Origin: JAEUOS01 sp964470865
GTDB taxonomy: Bacteria; Pseudomonadota; Gammaproteobacteria; Burkholderiales; JAEUOS01
DNA length: 64,000 nt
Assembly: GCA_964470865.1 (NCBI GenBank)
Contig: CAYYFR010000002.1
Span: 1-64,000, forward strand
Reading direction: 5' to 3'
The notes beneath the pieces were generated by a model. It was not told the origin of the DNA. It made no database searches and saw nothing but the letters and a program-made list of their open reading frames with translations. The translations under genes were made by a program, and so were the position numbers. Shown in pieces: positions 33,871-43,144 of this stretch. Positions within the stretch are counted from its first letter, which is position 1, and each line of letters begins with the position of its first letter.

Positions 33871-34851
33871 TCAGGGCTTGATGTTCTCGTCGCGGATGTA
33901 CTGCGCGACGATTTCATCCATGGTCTTGTCCGCGGTGAATCCCATCCCGAGTGCACGTGGTGTATCCAGCTTTGCGGCCCAGGTCCTGACGATTGCCTGA
34001 ATCCGCTCATCCTTGATGTAGCGCACGCGAGCTGCGGCAGTCTCCCCCCCGAGCCTGCGCAATGAATCGACCATCTCTCGCACACTCACCGTGATACCCG
34101 GCAGGCTCAGCGCCCGCAGTTCGCCAAAGGCCGCAGACGGCAATTCGTAGGCACGCATCAGGTTGGCCACTACCTTCGCCGGTGAGCACATCCACATCAG
34201 CGTCTCCGGCGGCACCGGGCAGCCGTAGTCGATGCCGTTAAGTGGTTCACGAATCACCGCGCTGGCAAACGACGAAGCCGCGGCGTTGGCCTTGCCCGGG
34301 CGCACCGAAACGGTCGGAATACGCACCGCGCGACCGTCGATGTAGCCCTTGCGGTTGTAATCGGCGGTGAGCCATTCGCCAATCAGCTTTTGCACGCCAT
34401 AAGAGGCCTGCGGCGTTGGCGTGGTGCTGTCGGTGATCAGGTCCGGCAGAGGTGTGCCGAACACTGCTATCGAACTGGCGAACAAGAGCCGCGGCCGGTT
34501 GCCGACCTTGCGGCAGGATTCAAGCACCACCCGGAACCCGTCTAAGTTGACACGCATGCCGAGCTCGAAATCCGATTCGGCCTGGCCACTGACCACCGCC
34601 GCCAGATGGAAGATTCCATCGGTATCCATGCCCAGGGCCTCGGCCACTGCACCATGGTTGCTGACCTCGCCACGCACGAAGTTGATGCGCGGATCGCGAA
34701 TCGCGTTTGGCGGCTCGCTCAAGTCAAGCAAAGTTATGCGCTTGATGGCCGCGCGTTCGCCGCGGGCGTTGACGGTATCGCCCTGCGCCAGAAGGTCTCG
34801 CGCCACGCGTTGACCCAGAAAGCCGCCACCGCCGGTAATCAGGATGTTCAT
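33871..34851 (-). CDS. NAD-dependent epimerase/dehydrogenase, D-erythronate dehydrogenase (DenD)-like
   Basis: A 326-residue extended short-chain dehydrogenase. The NAD site is MNILITGGGGFLGQRVARDL, the active-site serine region is FASSIAVFG, and the catalytic YxxxK is YGVQK. PDLITDSTTPTPQASYG and RIPTVSVRPGKANAAASSFA are characteristic of the DenD-like group that oxidises D-erythronate, but no kinase (DenK/OtnK) or isomerase gene stands beside it, so the substrate is uncertain. The ATG overlaps the helicase stop (ATGA at 34848-34851). Confidence 0.82.
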   Translation of the reverse strand: MNILITGGGGFLGQRVARDLLAQGDTVNARGERAAIKRITLLDLSEPPNAIRDPRINFVRGEVSNHGAVAEALGMDTDGIFHLAAVVSGQAESDFELGMRVNLDGFRVVLESCRKVGNRPRLLFASSIAVFGTPLPDLITDSTTPTPQASYGVQKLIGEWLTADYNRKGYIDGRAVRIPTVSVRPGKANAAASSFASAVIREPLNGIDYGCPVPPETLMWMCSPAKVVANLMRAYELPSAAFGELRALSLPGITVSVREMVDSLRRLGGETAAARVRYIKDERIQAIVRTWAAKLDTPRALGMGFTADKTMDEIVAQYIRDENIKP

Positions 34852-36920
34852 TCGGATGCCTCTTCGGTTGAAGTTTCGATTGTATTGGATGCACCCTCGG
34901 TCCCGCACAGAAACGCTTCCGCGTCGCCGCGCAAGCGGGTGCGCCGCATCGGCGGCAAGGCCTGCCACAGCTTGCGGCCGTAGGGTTTGTCGGTAAGCCG
35001 GGTATCGCAGATCATCAACACGCCGTGATCGGTTTCATCGCGAATCAGGCGCCCGGCGCCTTGCTTGAGTGTGATGGCGGCATGCGGCAGCTGGTATTCC
35101 ATGAAGGCATTGCGGCCCTGGCGCTTCATCGCGTCGATGCGCGCGGAGAGCACCGGGTCATCCGGGGGCGCGAACGGCAGCTTGTCGATTACCACCAGCT
35201 TTAAGGCATCGCCCTTGACATCCACGCCTTCCCAGAATGACTGGCTGGCCACCAGCACGGCATTGCCCAGCTTGCGAAAACGCTCCAGCAATTCGGTGCG
35301 CGAGCCTTCACCCTGCAGCAGCAGCGGCAGCTCCATGCCGCGCCTTTGCAACTGCTCGGCCAGCAACTCGTGCGCCCGGTTCATGCCGCGCAAGGTGGTG
35401 AACAGCATGAAAACGCCGCCAGGTCCGTTGCGATTGGCCGCTTCGATCAGCGGCAGCGCTTCGTCGACCACGCGCGCGGTGAATTCCGGCGCCTGCGCCT
35501 CCGGCATGTCGGTCGGTACATACAGCAGCGCCTGATTGGCATAGTCAAACGGGCTGGGCCAGGTTTGCGCATGGGTACTGTCGACCTCATCAAGCCCCAA
35601 TTCACCCAGGTACAGGGAAAAGTCATTCTTCACCGCCAGCGTGGCAGAGGTGAAGATCCAGGCGCGGCGTGCGGCCTGAATCTGCTCGCGAAACATCGGG
35701 GCGATCGACATCGGCGTCAGGTGCAATTGAAAGTTGTGGCCGAACACCTCGACCCAGCGCACCGGCGGATTAGCCTTGGTTGCCACCGCGACCGAACCCG
35801 CTTCGGCTGCCTTGCCGTCGTTGTGCTCGTCGAGCCAGCCTTCGATCAAGGCCGTCAATTCCTGCGCACGACGCCAGGTCGACTCGATACCCTCGGCGCG
35901 TTCGGCACTGGCTTCCAGGGGGCGCGCCAGATCAAGCAGGCGCGCCAGCAGGGCACGCAACGCCTCTTCGAGGGCGTCGCGCTTGAGCAGCTGGGTCCAG
36001 GAAACGCGGATCGCATTTTCCGGCAGGGTCAGGCGGGCATCGCGCACTGCGTTTTCGAGCGCGCGGGTGAGCGCGGCCCAATCGGCGGCATCGCGCGCAC
36101 CACTGAAGCCTTCACCGAGCGCGTCGCGCGCCAGTTCCATTACCTGGGTGCTGCCCACGCTCTGGCCGAAAAACAGCCGCGCGGTCTCGGGCAGTTGATG
36201 CGCCTCGTCCAGGATCACCGTGTTGCAGGCCGGCAGCAGCTCGGCCATGCCTTCGTCCTTGAGCATGACATCGGCAAAAAACAGGTGGTGATTGACCACC
36301 ACCACATCGGCCTGCAGGGCATCGCGACGCGCGGCCAGCACATAGCAGTCCTTGTGATGCGGGCACTCCTGGCCCAGGCAGTTCTCGCGGCTGGAAGTAA
36401 CGTAACTCCACACCGCGGCGTTCTCGGGCACCTGGGCAAACTCGGCGCGATCACCGGAGGCGGTGGCCTTGTGGCCGCTGGCAATCAGGCGCAGGAAACG
36501 CGCGTCTTCCTTCGAGGGCAGACGCCCGGCCTCGATGGTTTTTTCAAGATGGTAGTGGCACACATAATTGGCGCGGCCCTTGAGCAAGGCCACCGTCACC
36601 GGCGCCTTGAGCGCACGGCGCACCGCCGGAATGTCGCGGTGAAACAGCTGATCCTGCAGGTTCTTGGTGCCGGTGGATACGATCACCTTGCCGCCGGCCA
36701 GGAGTGCCGGCACCAGATAAGCCACCGTCTTGCCGGTGCCGGTGCCGGCTTCCAGCACGGCCACGCCCTCGGATTCGATCGCCTTGCGGATCGCCTGCGC
36801 CATCTCGACTTGTTGCGGACGATGCCGGAAGCCGGGAATGGCTGCGGCCAGCGGGCCGGAGGCAGACAGAAGCGCGTTCAGATCGATATCGGGCAAGGCC
36901 GTACTTGCCCGGTGCCGCAC
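34848..36920 (-). CDS. yoaA: DinG/YoaA-type ATP-dependent DNA helicase
   Basis: A 690-residue XPD-like helicase. Motif I is LEAGTGTGKTVAYLVPALL, the iron-sulfur cluster cysteines are in NYVCHY and ENCLGQECPHHKDCYVL, motif II is LDEAHQLPETA and motif VI is LKQGAGRLIRDETDHGVLMI. The length without an exonuclease domain fits YoaA/DinG, which unwind forked DNA or D-loops in damage repair. The start appears to be a GTG at 36920. It is the first gene of a two-gene operon. Confidence 0.9.
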   Translation of the reverse strand: MRHRASTALPDIDLNALLSASGPLAAAIPGFRHRPQQVEMAQAIRKAIESEGVAVLEAGTGTGKTVAYLVPALLAGGKVIVSTGTKNLQDQLFHRDIPAVRRALKAPVTVALLKGRANYVCHYHLEKTIEAGRLPSKEDARFLRLIASGHKATASGDRAEFAQVPENAAVWSYVTSSRENCLGQECPHHKDCYVLAARRDALQADVVVVNHHLFFADVMLKDEGMAELLPACNTVILDEAHQLPETARLFFGQSVGSTQVMELARDALGEGFSGARDAADWAALTRALENAVRDARLTLPENAIRVSWTQLLKRDALEEALRALLARLLDLARPLEASAERAEGIESTWRRAQELTALIEGWLDEHNDGKAAEAGSVAVATKANPPVRWVEVFGHNFQLHLTPMSIAPMFREQIQAARRAWIFTSATLAVKNDFSLYLGELGLDEVDSTHAQTWPSPFDYANQALLYVPTDMPEAQAPEFTARVVDEALPLIEAANRNGPGGVFMLFTTLRGMNRAHELLAEQLQRRGMELPLLLQGEGSRTELLERFRKLGNAVLVASQSFWEGVDVKGDALKLVVIDKLPFAPPDDPVLSARIDAMKRQGRNAFMEYQLPHAAITLKQGAGRLIRDETDHGVLMICDTRLTDKPYGRKLWQALPPMRRTRLRGDAEAFLCGTEGASNTIETSTEEASE

Positions 36921-37017
36921 CGTTGCAAGTCGTATCAGGAAGACTCGGGATTTTAACGCATACCACCAGGCCGGCCGCCGGCTGCGCGGCCACTCGGCAG
37001 AGGCGAGGCCGATGCGG

Positions 37018-37998
37018 CTATTCGACCTTGATGTTCATGCCACGCACCAGCGGCACCCAGCGCGCGCGCTGCGCCGCGCCGAAGGCCTCCGCGGTTTCGG
37101 GGGTCGAGCCGACCAGGTTTTGCGCCCCAAAGCCCTCGATGCGCTTGCGGATGTCCGCGCTGTCCAGCGCGCGGTTGAGCTCGCGGTTGATGCGCTCGAT
37201 GATGGCCCGCGGTGTGGCCCTGGGAACGATCAGGCAGTTCCAGGTATAGGCCTCATAGCCCGGCACACCGGCTTCGGCGAAGGTCGGTACATCCGGATAG
37301 TCGGGGTGGCGCTTGCCATTGGTCGCCAGGATGCGCATCGCCCCGCTCCTGTGGTGCTGACCGGCGGTCGAGAAGCCGTCGAACACCAGATCAACCACGC
37401 CGGCAGCCAGATCGACCATCGCCGGCCCATTGCCCTTGTAGGGCACATGCAGCAGATCGACACCTGTCTCCTTCTTGAAGCTCTCGCCCACGATATGGCT
37501 GATCGACCCGTTGCCACCGGAGCCGTAGGTGATGCGGCCCGGATTGGCACGCGCCACTGCGATCAGCGCCGCCATGTCGGCCCAGCCGCCCTTCTTCGAC
37601 GACACCAGCACCAGCGGTGTGCTGGAAATCAGGCCGACGGTGGTCAGGTCGCGCTCGATGTCGAACGGCATCGAACGAAACAGTGCCGGGTTCATCACCA
37701 GTTGCGAACTGGTGCCAAGCCCGATGCTGTAGCCGTCCGGCGGCGCCTTGGCCACCGCATCGGTGCCGATCATGCCGCCGGCGCCGGTACGGTTCTCCAC
37801 CGTCACCGGCTGCCCCAGGGATTCGCTGAGCTTGGGGGCCAAAAGGCGCGCGATCACATCGTTGCCGCTGCCGGTGGCAAAGGCGACCACGATGCGCAAG
37901 GGGCGCGCCGGCCAGCTTTCCTGGGCCAGCGCGTTGCGCCCGAACACACTGCCTGCAAGGCCGGCACCAACAGCAACAACAAATTTGCGACGATTCAT
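37018..37998 (-). CDS. tripartite tricarboxylate transporter receptor (Bug/TctC family)
   Basis: A 326-residue periplasmic binding protein with a twin-arginine-like start (MNRRKFVVAVGAGLAGSVFG, cleavage after NALA). Bug motifs follow: WPARPLRIVVAFATGSGNDV, LGQPVTVENRTGAGGMIGTD, YGSGGNGSISHIVGESFKK and LLHVPYKGNGPAMVDLAAG. These receptors bind carboxylates; most have no dedicated membrane genes nearby, as here. AGGAGAGAG precedes the ATG. The enoyl-CoA hydratase gene ends 26 bases upstream, so they are cotranscribed. Confidence 0.92.
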   Translation of the reverse strand: MNRRKFVVAVGAGLAGSVFGRNALAQESWPARPLRIVVAFATGSGNDVIARLLAPKLSESLGQPVTVENRTGAGGMIGTDAVAKAPPDGYSIGLGTSSQLVMNPALFRSMPFDIERDLTTVGLISSTPLVLVSSKKGGWADMAALIAVARANPGRITYGSGGNGSISHIVGESFKKETGVDLLHVPYKGNGPAMVDLAAGVVDLVFDGFSTAGQHHRSGAMRILATNGKRHPDYPDVPTFAEAGVPGYEAYTWNCLIVPRATPRAIIERINRELNRALDSADIRKRIEGFGAQNLVGSTPETAEAFGAAQRARWVPLVRGMNIKVE

Positions 37999-38024
37999 CT
38001 TCTCTCTCCTCGGTCGCGGCTGCG

Positions 38025-38816
38025 CTATCTGCCGGTCCAGTTGGGTGCACGCTTTTCCACAAACCCGGCGCGCCCTTCCCTGGCGTCCTCGGTCAGCGCG
38101 AGCGTCATGATCTGCGATTCGAGGAAGGAAATCGCCTGCTCGAAGGTCATGTCGGCGGCGGCGCGCATCATCGCCTTGCCGCGCCGGATCGCGGTCGGCG
38201 ACTTGCTGACGATGCGCTCTACCAGCCACTCGGTCTTGGCATCGAGTTCGGCCGCCGGCACCACGTAGTTCACCAGGCCGATGCGCTCGGCGCGGGTGGC
38301 GTCGATCGGCTCGCCGGTGATGCACATCTCGGCGATATGACGCGGTCCCACCAGATGCTGCAGCACCGACAGCACCTGCGCGGGGAACACACCGATCTTC
38401 ACCTCCGGCAGGCCGAAGTTCGCATGCTCGGCCGCCACCGCCATGTCGCACATACCGAACAGGCCCATGCCGCCGGCCAGGCAATGGCCATTGACGCGCG
38501 CCACCATCGGCACGCTGGAAATCCAGGCGTGGCGCAGCAGATCCGCATATTCGAGATGCGGAATCGAAGGGTCGTACTGGAACGAGCCGGATCCCTTGGC
38601 CAGGTCGGCACCGGCGCAAAACGCCTTGGCACCGGCGCCGGTGATCACGATCACCCGCACCTCGGGGTCGGCCTGGGCCAAGTCGATGCCCTTGCGCATG
38701 CCGGTGAGTACGGCCGGGCTCATGGCGTTGCGCCGCTCCTCGCGATTGATGGTCAGCCACAAGGCGCGGCCGCGTTTTTCGATCAGAAGGTCTTCACTGC
38801 TTGCCTGGTCAGGCAT
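38025..38816 (-). CDS. enoyl-CoA hydratase/isomerase family protein
   Basis: A 263-residue crotonase with AFCAGADLAKGS and HCLAGGMGLFGMCDMAVAAE forming the oxyanion hole, and FGLPEVKIGVFPAQVLSVLQ in the catalytic segment; the C-terminus LTEDAREGRAGFVEKRAPNW is standard. The ATG at 38816 has GGGAGA upstream; the longer frame reads back into a toxin relic. It precedes the Bug receptor gene. Confidence 0.88.
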   Translation of the reverse strand: MPDQASSEDLLIEKRGRALWLTINREERRNAMSPAVLTGMRKGIDLAQADPEVRVIVITGAGAKAFCAGADLAKGSGSFQYDPSIPHLEYADLLRHAWISSVPMVARVNGHCLAGGMGLFGMCDMAVAAEHANFGLPEVKIGVFPAQVLSVLQHLVGPRHIAEMCITGEPIDATRAERIGLVNYVVPAAELDAKTEWLVERIVSKSPTAIRRGKAMMRAAADMTFEQAISFLESQIMTLALTEDAREGRAGFVEKRAPNWTGR

Positions 38817-38889
38817 GGATGTCTCCCATTTTTTGAATGTTGAACCTACTTGTTTGGCACAGGTCGCGCAAATGTCATGGCCGCAACGG

Positions 38890-39130
38890 ATTGCGCACAA
38901 CCAGTGTCTTTTCAGATGCGAATTCGTTCTACGCGTGCACGCTGATGGTGCCGCTAGCGGCAAGCGCTGCCTCCACCCAGACGTCTTTCGAGGCGTCCGA
39001 AGACAGCAAATGGAGGAGTATGTTGGTATCGAAGAAATGCAGAGCCGCGCTCATTGGCCTGCAGCCGGTCAAAACGGAAACCAGCCGGCAGGCGTAGCGC
39101 AAGGCTGTTGCCCCACGTGGAGACTTGCAT
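38890..39130 (-). pseudogene. VapBC-type module: internally deleted AbrB-like antitoxin and truncated PIN toxin
   Basis: From ATG 39130 the minus strand reads MQVSTWGNSLALRLPAGFRF then DRLQANERG. The first 15 residues are the N-terminus of AbrB/MazE-fold antitoxins and the rest is their usual C-terminal end (LPAGFxFDRxEANER), so the middle of the gene has been deleted, probably between two LPAG-coding stretches. The toxin starts at 39054, overlapping it: MSAALHFFDTNILLHLLSSD (PIN Asp) and GTISVHA, then a TAG at 38931-38929 and, in frame, NEFAS, which is the next conserved PIN element. After that the frame is lost. Both genes are inactive. Confidence 0.75.
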
Positions 39131-39203
39131 GATGCCCTCGTCATGGCTTTGATATCCACTCCTGATTGTATGTCCAAATTGTCATGGAATTGCGAACCGA
39201 TAC

Positions 39204-39386
39204 GTGTATGTGGTGGACACCAAGGTCATCAGCGAAGCACGCAGGGGCGCCAAAGCGAATCATGGAGTCCGCACGTTCCGGCTGTCGGCGCGCAATGAGG
39301 AAATCCACATCACCGTGCAGATCATGGTCGAGAGGCGGCAAGCCCTTCATTGGATTCGAGCCGCGCGACGCTTGGGAAGACGCTAA
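39204..39386 (+). pseudogene. FitB/VapC-like PIN toxin, truncated
   Basis: A 60-codon frame begins MYVVDTKVISEARRGAKANH, very like the start of FitB-type PIN toxins (MYLVDTNVISE), with the usual Asn replaced by Lys, and continues EEIHITVQIMVERRQALHWI before an early stop. The C-terminal acidic residues of a PIN nuclease are missing; instead the sequence meets an interspersed repeat at 39376. No antitoxin gene is seen before it. It faces the VapBC relic head to head. Confidence 0.6.
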
Positions 39387-39490
39387 ACAAGTCCCTGGGA
39401 TGCAGGCTATCGAACGGAAATGCCCTTCAATGCAAACGCTTGCAAGAGCGGCTTTCTCAACCTGCGGACTTATTCAATTCTTTTTTAGCG
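39376..39490 (+). repeat. interspersed ~115 bp repeat, copy A (MITE-like)
   Basis: Begins ACGCTAAACAAGTCCCTGG and ends GACTTATTCAATTCTTTTTT plus AGCG; the ends are imperfect inverted copies. The interior shares TCGAACG, TTGCAAGAGCGGCTTTCTC and ACCTGCGGACT with copies B, C and D. It separates the FitB relic from the uvrC stop and runs into the last bases of uvrC. Confidence 0.75.
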
Positions 39491-41380
39491 CAACTGCGCG
39501 TAGATCCGCTCGGCCAGTTCGCGACTGATGCCTTCGATGGTCGCCAGATCCTCGACCCCGGCGCGCTTCACGCCTTGCAGCCCGCCAAAGCGCGCCAGCA
39601 GGCGCTGCCGGCGTTTCGGCCCCACGCCCTCGATATCCTCCAGGCTGGAAGTCACCCGCGCCTTGTCGCGCTTGGCGCGCTGCCCGGTGATGGCGAAGCG
39701 GTGTGCCTCGTCGCGCACGGTCTGCACCAGGTGCAGCGCGGGGCTGTCGCTGGCCAGGTTGATCTCCGCCCGACCGTCGACAAACACCAGGGTCTCAAGG
39801 CCCGGCTTGCGCTCCTCACCCTTGGCCACGCCCACCAGCAAGGGTTCGGTCAGGCCCACCTCGACTAGCACCTGGCGCGCGATTTCGATCTGACCCTTGC
39901 CACCATCGATCAGGATCAGGTCAGGCTTGATGCCATCACCCGCCGCCACTTTTTCGTAGCGCCGCGTGAGTACCTGGCGCATCGCCGCGTAGTCGTCCCC
40001 TGGCGTGATGCCGCTGATGTTGAAACGGCGGTAGTCACCCGATTGCATCTTGTGATGGTGATACACCACGCATGAAGCCTGGGTCGCCTCGCCCATGGTG
40101 TGGCTGACGTCGAAGCATTCGATACGCAGCGCCTCGAACCCGGCCGCCGGCTCGTCGAGCCCGAGAATCCCGGCCAACAGGCGCGTGCGCGCCTGCGCCG
40201 TGCCGCGCTCGGCCAGCAGGCGTTCGAGCGCGATGGCGGCGTTTTTCTCGGCCATGGTCAGCCACAGGCGGCGCTGTTCCTGCGGAAAGCGCACCACGGC
40301 GATTTTGCGCCCGGCGTCGCAGGACAATGCCTCGGCCAGTTCCTCGACATCCTCCAAATCGAAGTTGATGACGATCGTGTTCGGAATGAAGCGCCCCGGA
40401 TAGTGCTGCACCATGAAGGCCGCCAGCACGTCGCCGGCGCCGGCATCGTCCACATGCTGCGGAAAGAACTGCTTGTCGCCCAGGTGGCGACCGCCGCGCA
40501 CCATCGCCAGGCTCACGCAGGCGAGCCCTCCGCGCACCACCGCAGCGATGATGTCGACATCGGTCTCGTTGGCGGCCTCCGCGCCCTGCGCCTGCAGCAC
40601 CCTTGAGAGCGCGCCGATGCGGTCGCGAATCGCCGCCGCTTCCTCGAAAGCCAGCGCGTCTGCCTTGGCCTGCATGCTCGTTTGCAGCTCGCCCAGCACC
40701 TCCTGCGAACGCCCGGAAAGAAAGCGCGCCGCGTCGCGCACGTCGCGCGCATAGTCGGCTTCGGCGATGCGGTTCACGCAGGGCGCGCTGCAGCGCGCGA
40801 TCTGGTGCAGCAGACAGGGCCGCGAACGGTTTGAATACACACTGTCGTCGCAGGTGCGCAGGCGGAACACCTTCTGCAATATCTGGATCGACTCCCGCAC
40901 CGCCCAGGCATTGGGAAAGGGGCCGAAGTATTGGTGCTTCTTGTGAAGCGTGCCGCGATAAAAGCGGATTTGCGGAAACGTGTGCCCGCTGATCATCAGG
41001 TAGGGGTAGCTCTTGTCATCGCGAAACAGAATGTTGTAGCGCGGCGCCAGCTCCTTGATGAGATTGTTTTCCAGGAGCAATGCCTCGCCCTCTGAGCGCG
41101 TTACCGTGACATCGACCCGCACCACCTGGCTGACCATGTGGGCGATGCGCGGGCTGGAATGGGTTTTCTGGAAGTACGAAGACACGCGCTTCTTCAAGTC
41201 GCGCGCCTTGCCCACATACAGCACCCGCCCCTGGGCATCGATGTGGCGATACACGCCCGGCAGTCCCGGGCAGTTCTTCAGAAACTCGGCAACATCGAAA
41301 GGAAGCGGTGGCGGCGCATCGCCGGCCGCCTCGCTCGCGGGGGCCGGCGGGTCGTCGGGCGTGCCCTGCTCACCGGTCAT
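39485..41380 (-). CDS. uvrC: excinuclease ABC subunit UvrC
   Basis: A 631-residue nuclease subunit of nucleotide excision repair. The N-terminal GIY-YIG domain is seen as GVYRHIDAQGRVLYVGKARD LKKR, the UvrB-contact UVR motif lies near EELAEA-type helix DALAFEEAAAIRDRIGALSR, the C-terminal RNase H-like nuclease has IECFDVSHTMGEATQASCVV and LILIDGGKGQI, and a HhH pair ends the protein (LEDIEGVGPKRRQRLLARFG). I start at ATG 41380, which overlaps the UDG stop (ATGA). Confidence 0.95.
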   Translation of the reverse strand: MTGEQGTPDDPPAPASEAAGDAPPPLPFDVAEFLKNCPGLPGVYRHIDAQGRVLYVGKARDLKKRVSSYFQKTHSSPRIAHMVSQVVRVDVTVTRSEGEALLLENNLIKELAPRYNILFRDDKSYPYLMISGHTFPQIRFYRGTLHKKHQYFGPFPNAWAVRESIQILQKVFRLRTCDDSVYSNRSRPCLLHQIARCSAPCVNRIAEADYARDVRDAARFLSGRSQEVLGELQTSMQAKADALAFEEAAAIRDRIGALSRVLQAQGAEAANETDVDIIAAVVRGGLACVSLAMVRGGRHLGDKQFFPQHVDDAGAGDVLAAFMVQHYPGRFIPNTIVINFDLEDVEELAEALSCDAGRKIAVVRFPQEQRRLWLTMAEKNAAIALERLLAERGTAQARTRLLAGILGLDEPAAGFEALRIECFDVSHTMGEATQASCVVYHHHKMQSGDYRRFNISGITPGDDYAAMRQVLTRRYEKVAAGDGIKPDLILIDGGKGQIEIARQVLVEVGLTEPLLVGVAKGEERKPGLETLVFVDGRAEINLASDSPALHLVQTVRDEAHRFAITGQRAKRDKARVTSSLEDIEGVGPKRRQRLLARFGGLQGVKRAGVEDLATIEGISRELAERIYAQLR

Positions 41381-42012
41381 CGGTCGACGAGCGCGCGCGC
41401 GCGCGCGAACACCGCCTCGAACATTTCCGGCGTCAGGCGGCGCGTATTGGTGTTGTAGCGGCTGCAGTGGTAGCTGTCGACCAGCGTCACCCCGCCGGGC
41501 AGGGCATGTTCGGCCGCATGGACGAACTTGCAATGCGATTTCTTCAGACCCAGCGCGCTCAGGGCGGCGCCGTGCGCGATCAGACCCAGGGCCAGTACCA
41601 CACGCATGCCGGGCCGCGCCAGATCGGCCGCCAGAAAGGGGTTGCAACGCGTGATCTCGGCCGTGTCCGGCTTGTTGTCAGGCGGCAGGCATTTCACCGC
41701 GTTGCTGATGCGGCAGCCGCTCAAACGCAGGTCGTCGTTCCCATCCGGCGAGAAACTGCCACTTGCAAAACCGAATTTCGCAAGCGTGGCATACAACAGG
41801 TGGCCGGCGTGATCGCCGGTGAACGGGCGTCCGGTACGATTGGCGCCGTGCATGCCCGGCGCCAGGCCGACGATCACCAGCGGCGCGGCGGCCGCGCCAA
41901 AGGGCGGCACCGGCTTGCAAAAGTAGGCCGGGTGATCGGCCTTGACCTGATCCAGGAACCCCGCCAGACGCGGGCAGGCGCGGCAATCGGCGCGGTAAAC
42001 AGGCTTTTGCAT
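41377..42012 (-). CDS. uracil-DNA glycosylase family 5 (UDGb) protein
   Basis: A 211-residue protein with the family 5 motif GLAPGMHGANRTGRPFTGD (about residues 49-67) that lacks the Asn/Asp of classical UDGs, and a final motif SYHCSRYNTNTRRLT. Four cysteines (DCRACPRL at 10 and 13, then KCLPP and RCNPF) are placed to hold an iron-sulfur cluster. The enzyme removes uracil, and often hypoxanthine or ethenocytosine, from DNA. Operon with uvrC gives a two-gene repair unit. Confidence 0.88.
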   Translation of the reverse strand: MQKPVYRADCRACPRLAGFLDQVKADHPAYFCKPVPPFGAAAAPLVIVGLAPGMHGANRTGRPFTGDHAGHLLYATLAKFGFASGSFSPDGNDDLRLSGCRISNAVKCLPPDNKPDTAEITRCNPFLAADLARPGMRVVLALGLIAHGAALSALGLKKSHCKFVHAAEHALPGGVTLVDSYHCSRYNTNTRRLTPEMFEAVFARARALVDR

Positions 42013-42083
42013 GGCCGAATTTTACCCGCGCCCCGCAGGCCCAGGCCGCAGCGCCAGTCAGCTTCGCTTTGGCGTCGCAGACT

Positions 42084-42333
42084 TCACTGCGCCTTGATGC
42101 CAATCATCTGGATCAGCCCCTTGAAGACCGTGCGATCTTCCTGCATTCGGCAGGTGAACACCCGCGGCCCGCGAAAGTCCGGGTACTGGCTGAATTTGCG
42201 CATCTGCTCGCCGGGCGTGCCGCGACCCACTTGAGCTGCTGTTTCGCCCACGCGGTTTGTGCCGCGCCTGGGTCTGCACCAAAAACCAAACACACGCCAA
42301 TACCCCACGCAGCAGCTTCCTCGATGGCTTCAT
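42084..42333 (-). pseudogene. probable relic of a Bug/TctC receptor gene
   Basis: Twenty-eight bases after the hydratase stop, ATG 42333 begins MKPSRKLLRGVLACVWFLVQ, a signal-peptide-like start. A shift of frame then gives AQTAWAKQQLKWV, resembling the mature start of Bug receptors (AWPxxPLxWIV). A further shift gives GTPGEQMRKF and EDRTVFKGLIQMIGIKAQ, resembling their last residues. About 250 codons between are gone. The reading is tentative because each piece is short. Confidence 0.45.
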
Positions 42334-42361
42334 CCTGATCGCATTGTTTCGACCTGCCGTC

Positions 42362-43102
42362 TCATTTGCCGCTGAAGCGCGGCTTGCGCTTTTCCTTGAA
42401 CGCGGCCAGCGCTTCCTTCGAATCCTCGCTGTCGCGCACCAGGCCGAGATCGCGCCCGGCGCGCGCCATGCGCTCCGACGGCCCTTGTGCCAGCACACCC
42501 TCGGTGACAAAGCGTTTCAGGGTGGTCAGCACCATCGGCGACATGCTGGTCATTTCGCGCGCCATCGCCAACGCCGCACTGACCTGCTGCCCGACCGGCA
42601 CCACCTGGTTGACCAGGCCCACCTCGTAGGCACGCTTGACGTCCCAGGTTCGGCACAGCAGAATCATTTCCATCGCCATCTTGTGCGGAATGCGCGCCGC
42701 CAGTCCGGCGATCATGCCGCCAGTGAAACCCAGCCTGGCCTCGGGATACGAGAACCTGGCGTTCTCGGCCGCCACCAGCAGGTCGCACATCATCGCCGCC
42801 ACCATGGCACCGCCCACGCACCAGCCGCCGACCGCGGCGATCACCGGCTTCTCGGTCGTGATGCCCACCGTCGGAATGCAGCGCCACAGTTCCGGCATGT
42901 CGGTCACGTCTGCGCCGCCTGAAAACGCCTCGTCACCGGTACCGGTGAGCACCGCCACTTTCTGCGCCGAGGCGTCGAAGGCGGCAAAGGCCTGCTGCAA
43001 TTCGATCGCCGTCCGTGCGCAGATCGCATTGCGTCGCTCGGGGCGGTTGATCGCGATCACCGTGGTGCCGTCATCATGGTTGGTCACCAGTACCTTTTGC
43101 AT
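42362..43102 (-). CDS. enoyl-CoA hydratase/isomerase family protein
   Basis: A 246-residue crotonase with INRPERRNAICARTAIELQQ, AFSGGADVTDM and GWCVGGAMVAAMMCDLLVAA for the oxyanion hole, and YPEARLGFTGGMIAGLAARI in place of the usual catalytic segment. AAGGAGAAC lies before the ATG. It stands between a gutted acyl-CoA ligase upstream and a Bug relic downstream, so it looks like the surviving member of a decaying catabolic operon. Confidence 0.88.
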   Translation of the reverse strand: MQKVLVTNHDDGTTVIAINRPERRNAICARTAIELQQAFAAFDASAQKVAVLTGTGDEAFSGGADVTDMPELWRCIPTVGITTEKPVIAAVGGWCVGGAMVAAMMCDLLVAAENARFSYPEARLGFTGGMIAGLAARIPHKMAMEMILLCRTWDVKRAYEVGLVNQVVPVGQQVSAALAMAREMTSMSPMVLTTLKRFVTEGVLAQGPSERMARAGRDLGLVRDSEDSKEALAAFKEKRKPRFSGK

Positions 43103-43144
43103 GTTTGTTCTCCTTGTTGTTGCGTTGCGTTCATTGGCCCCGGT

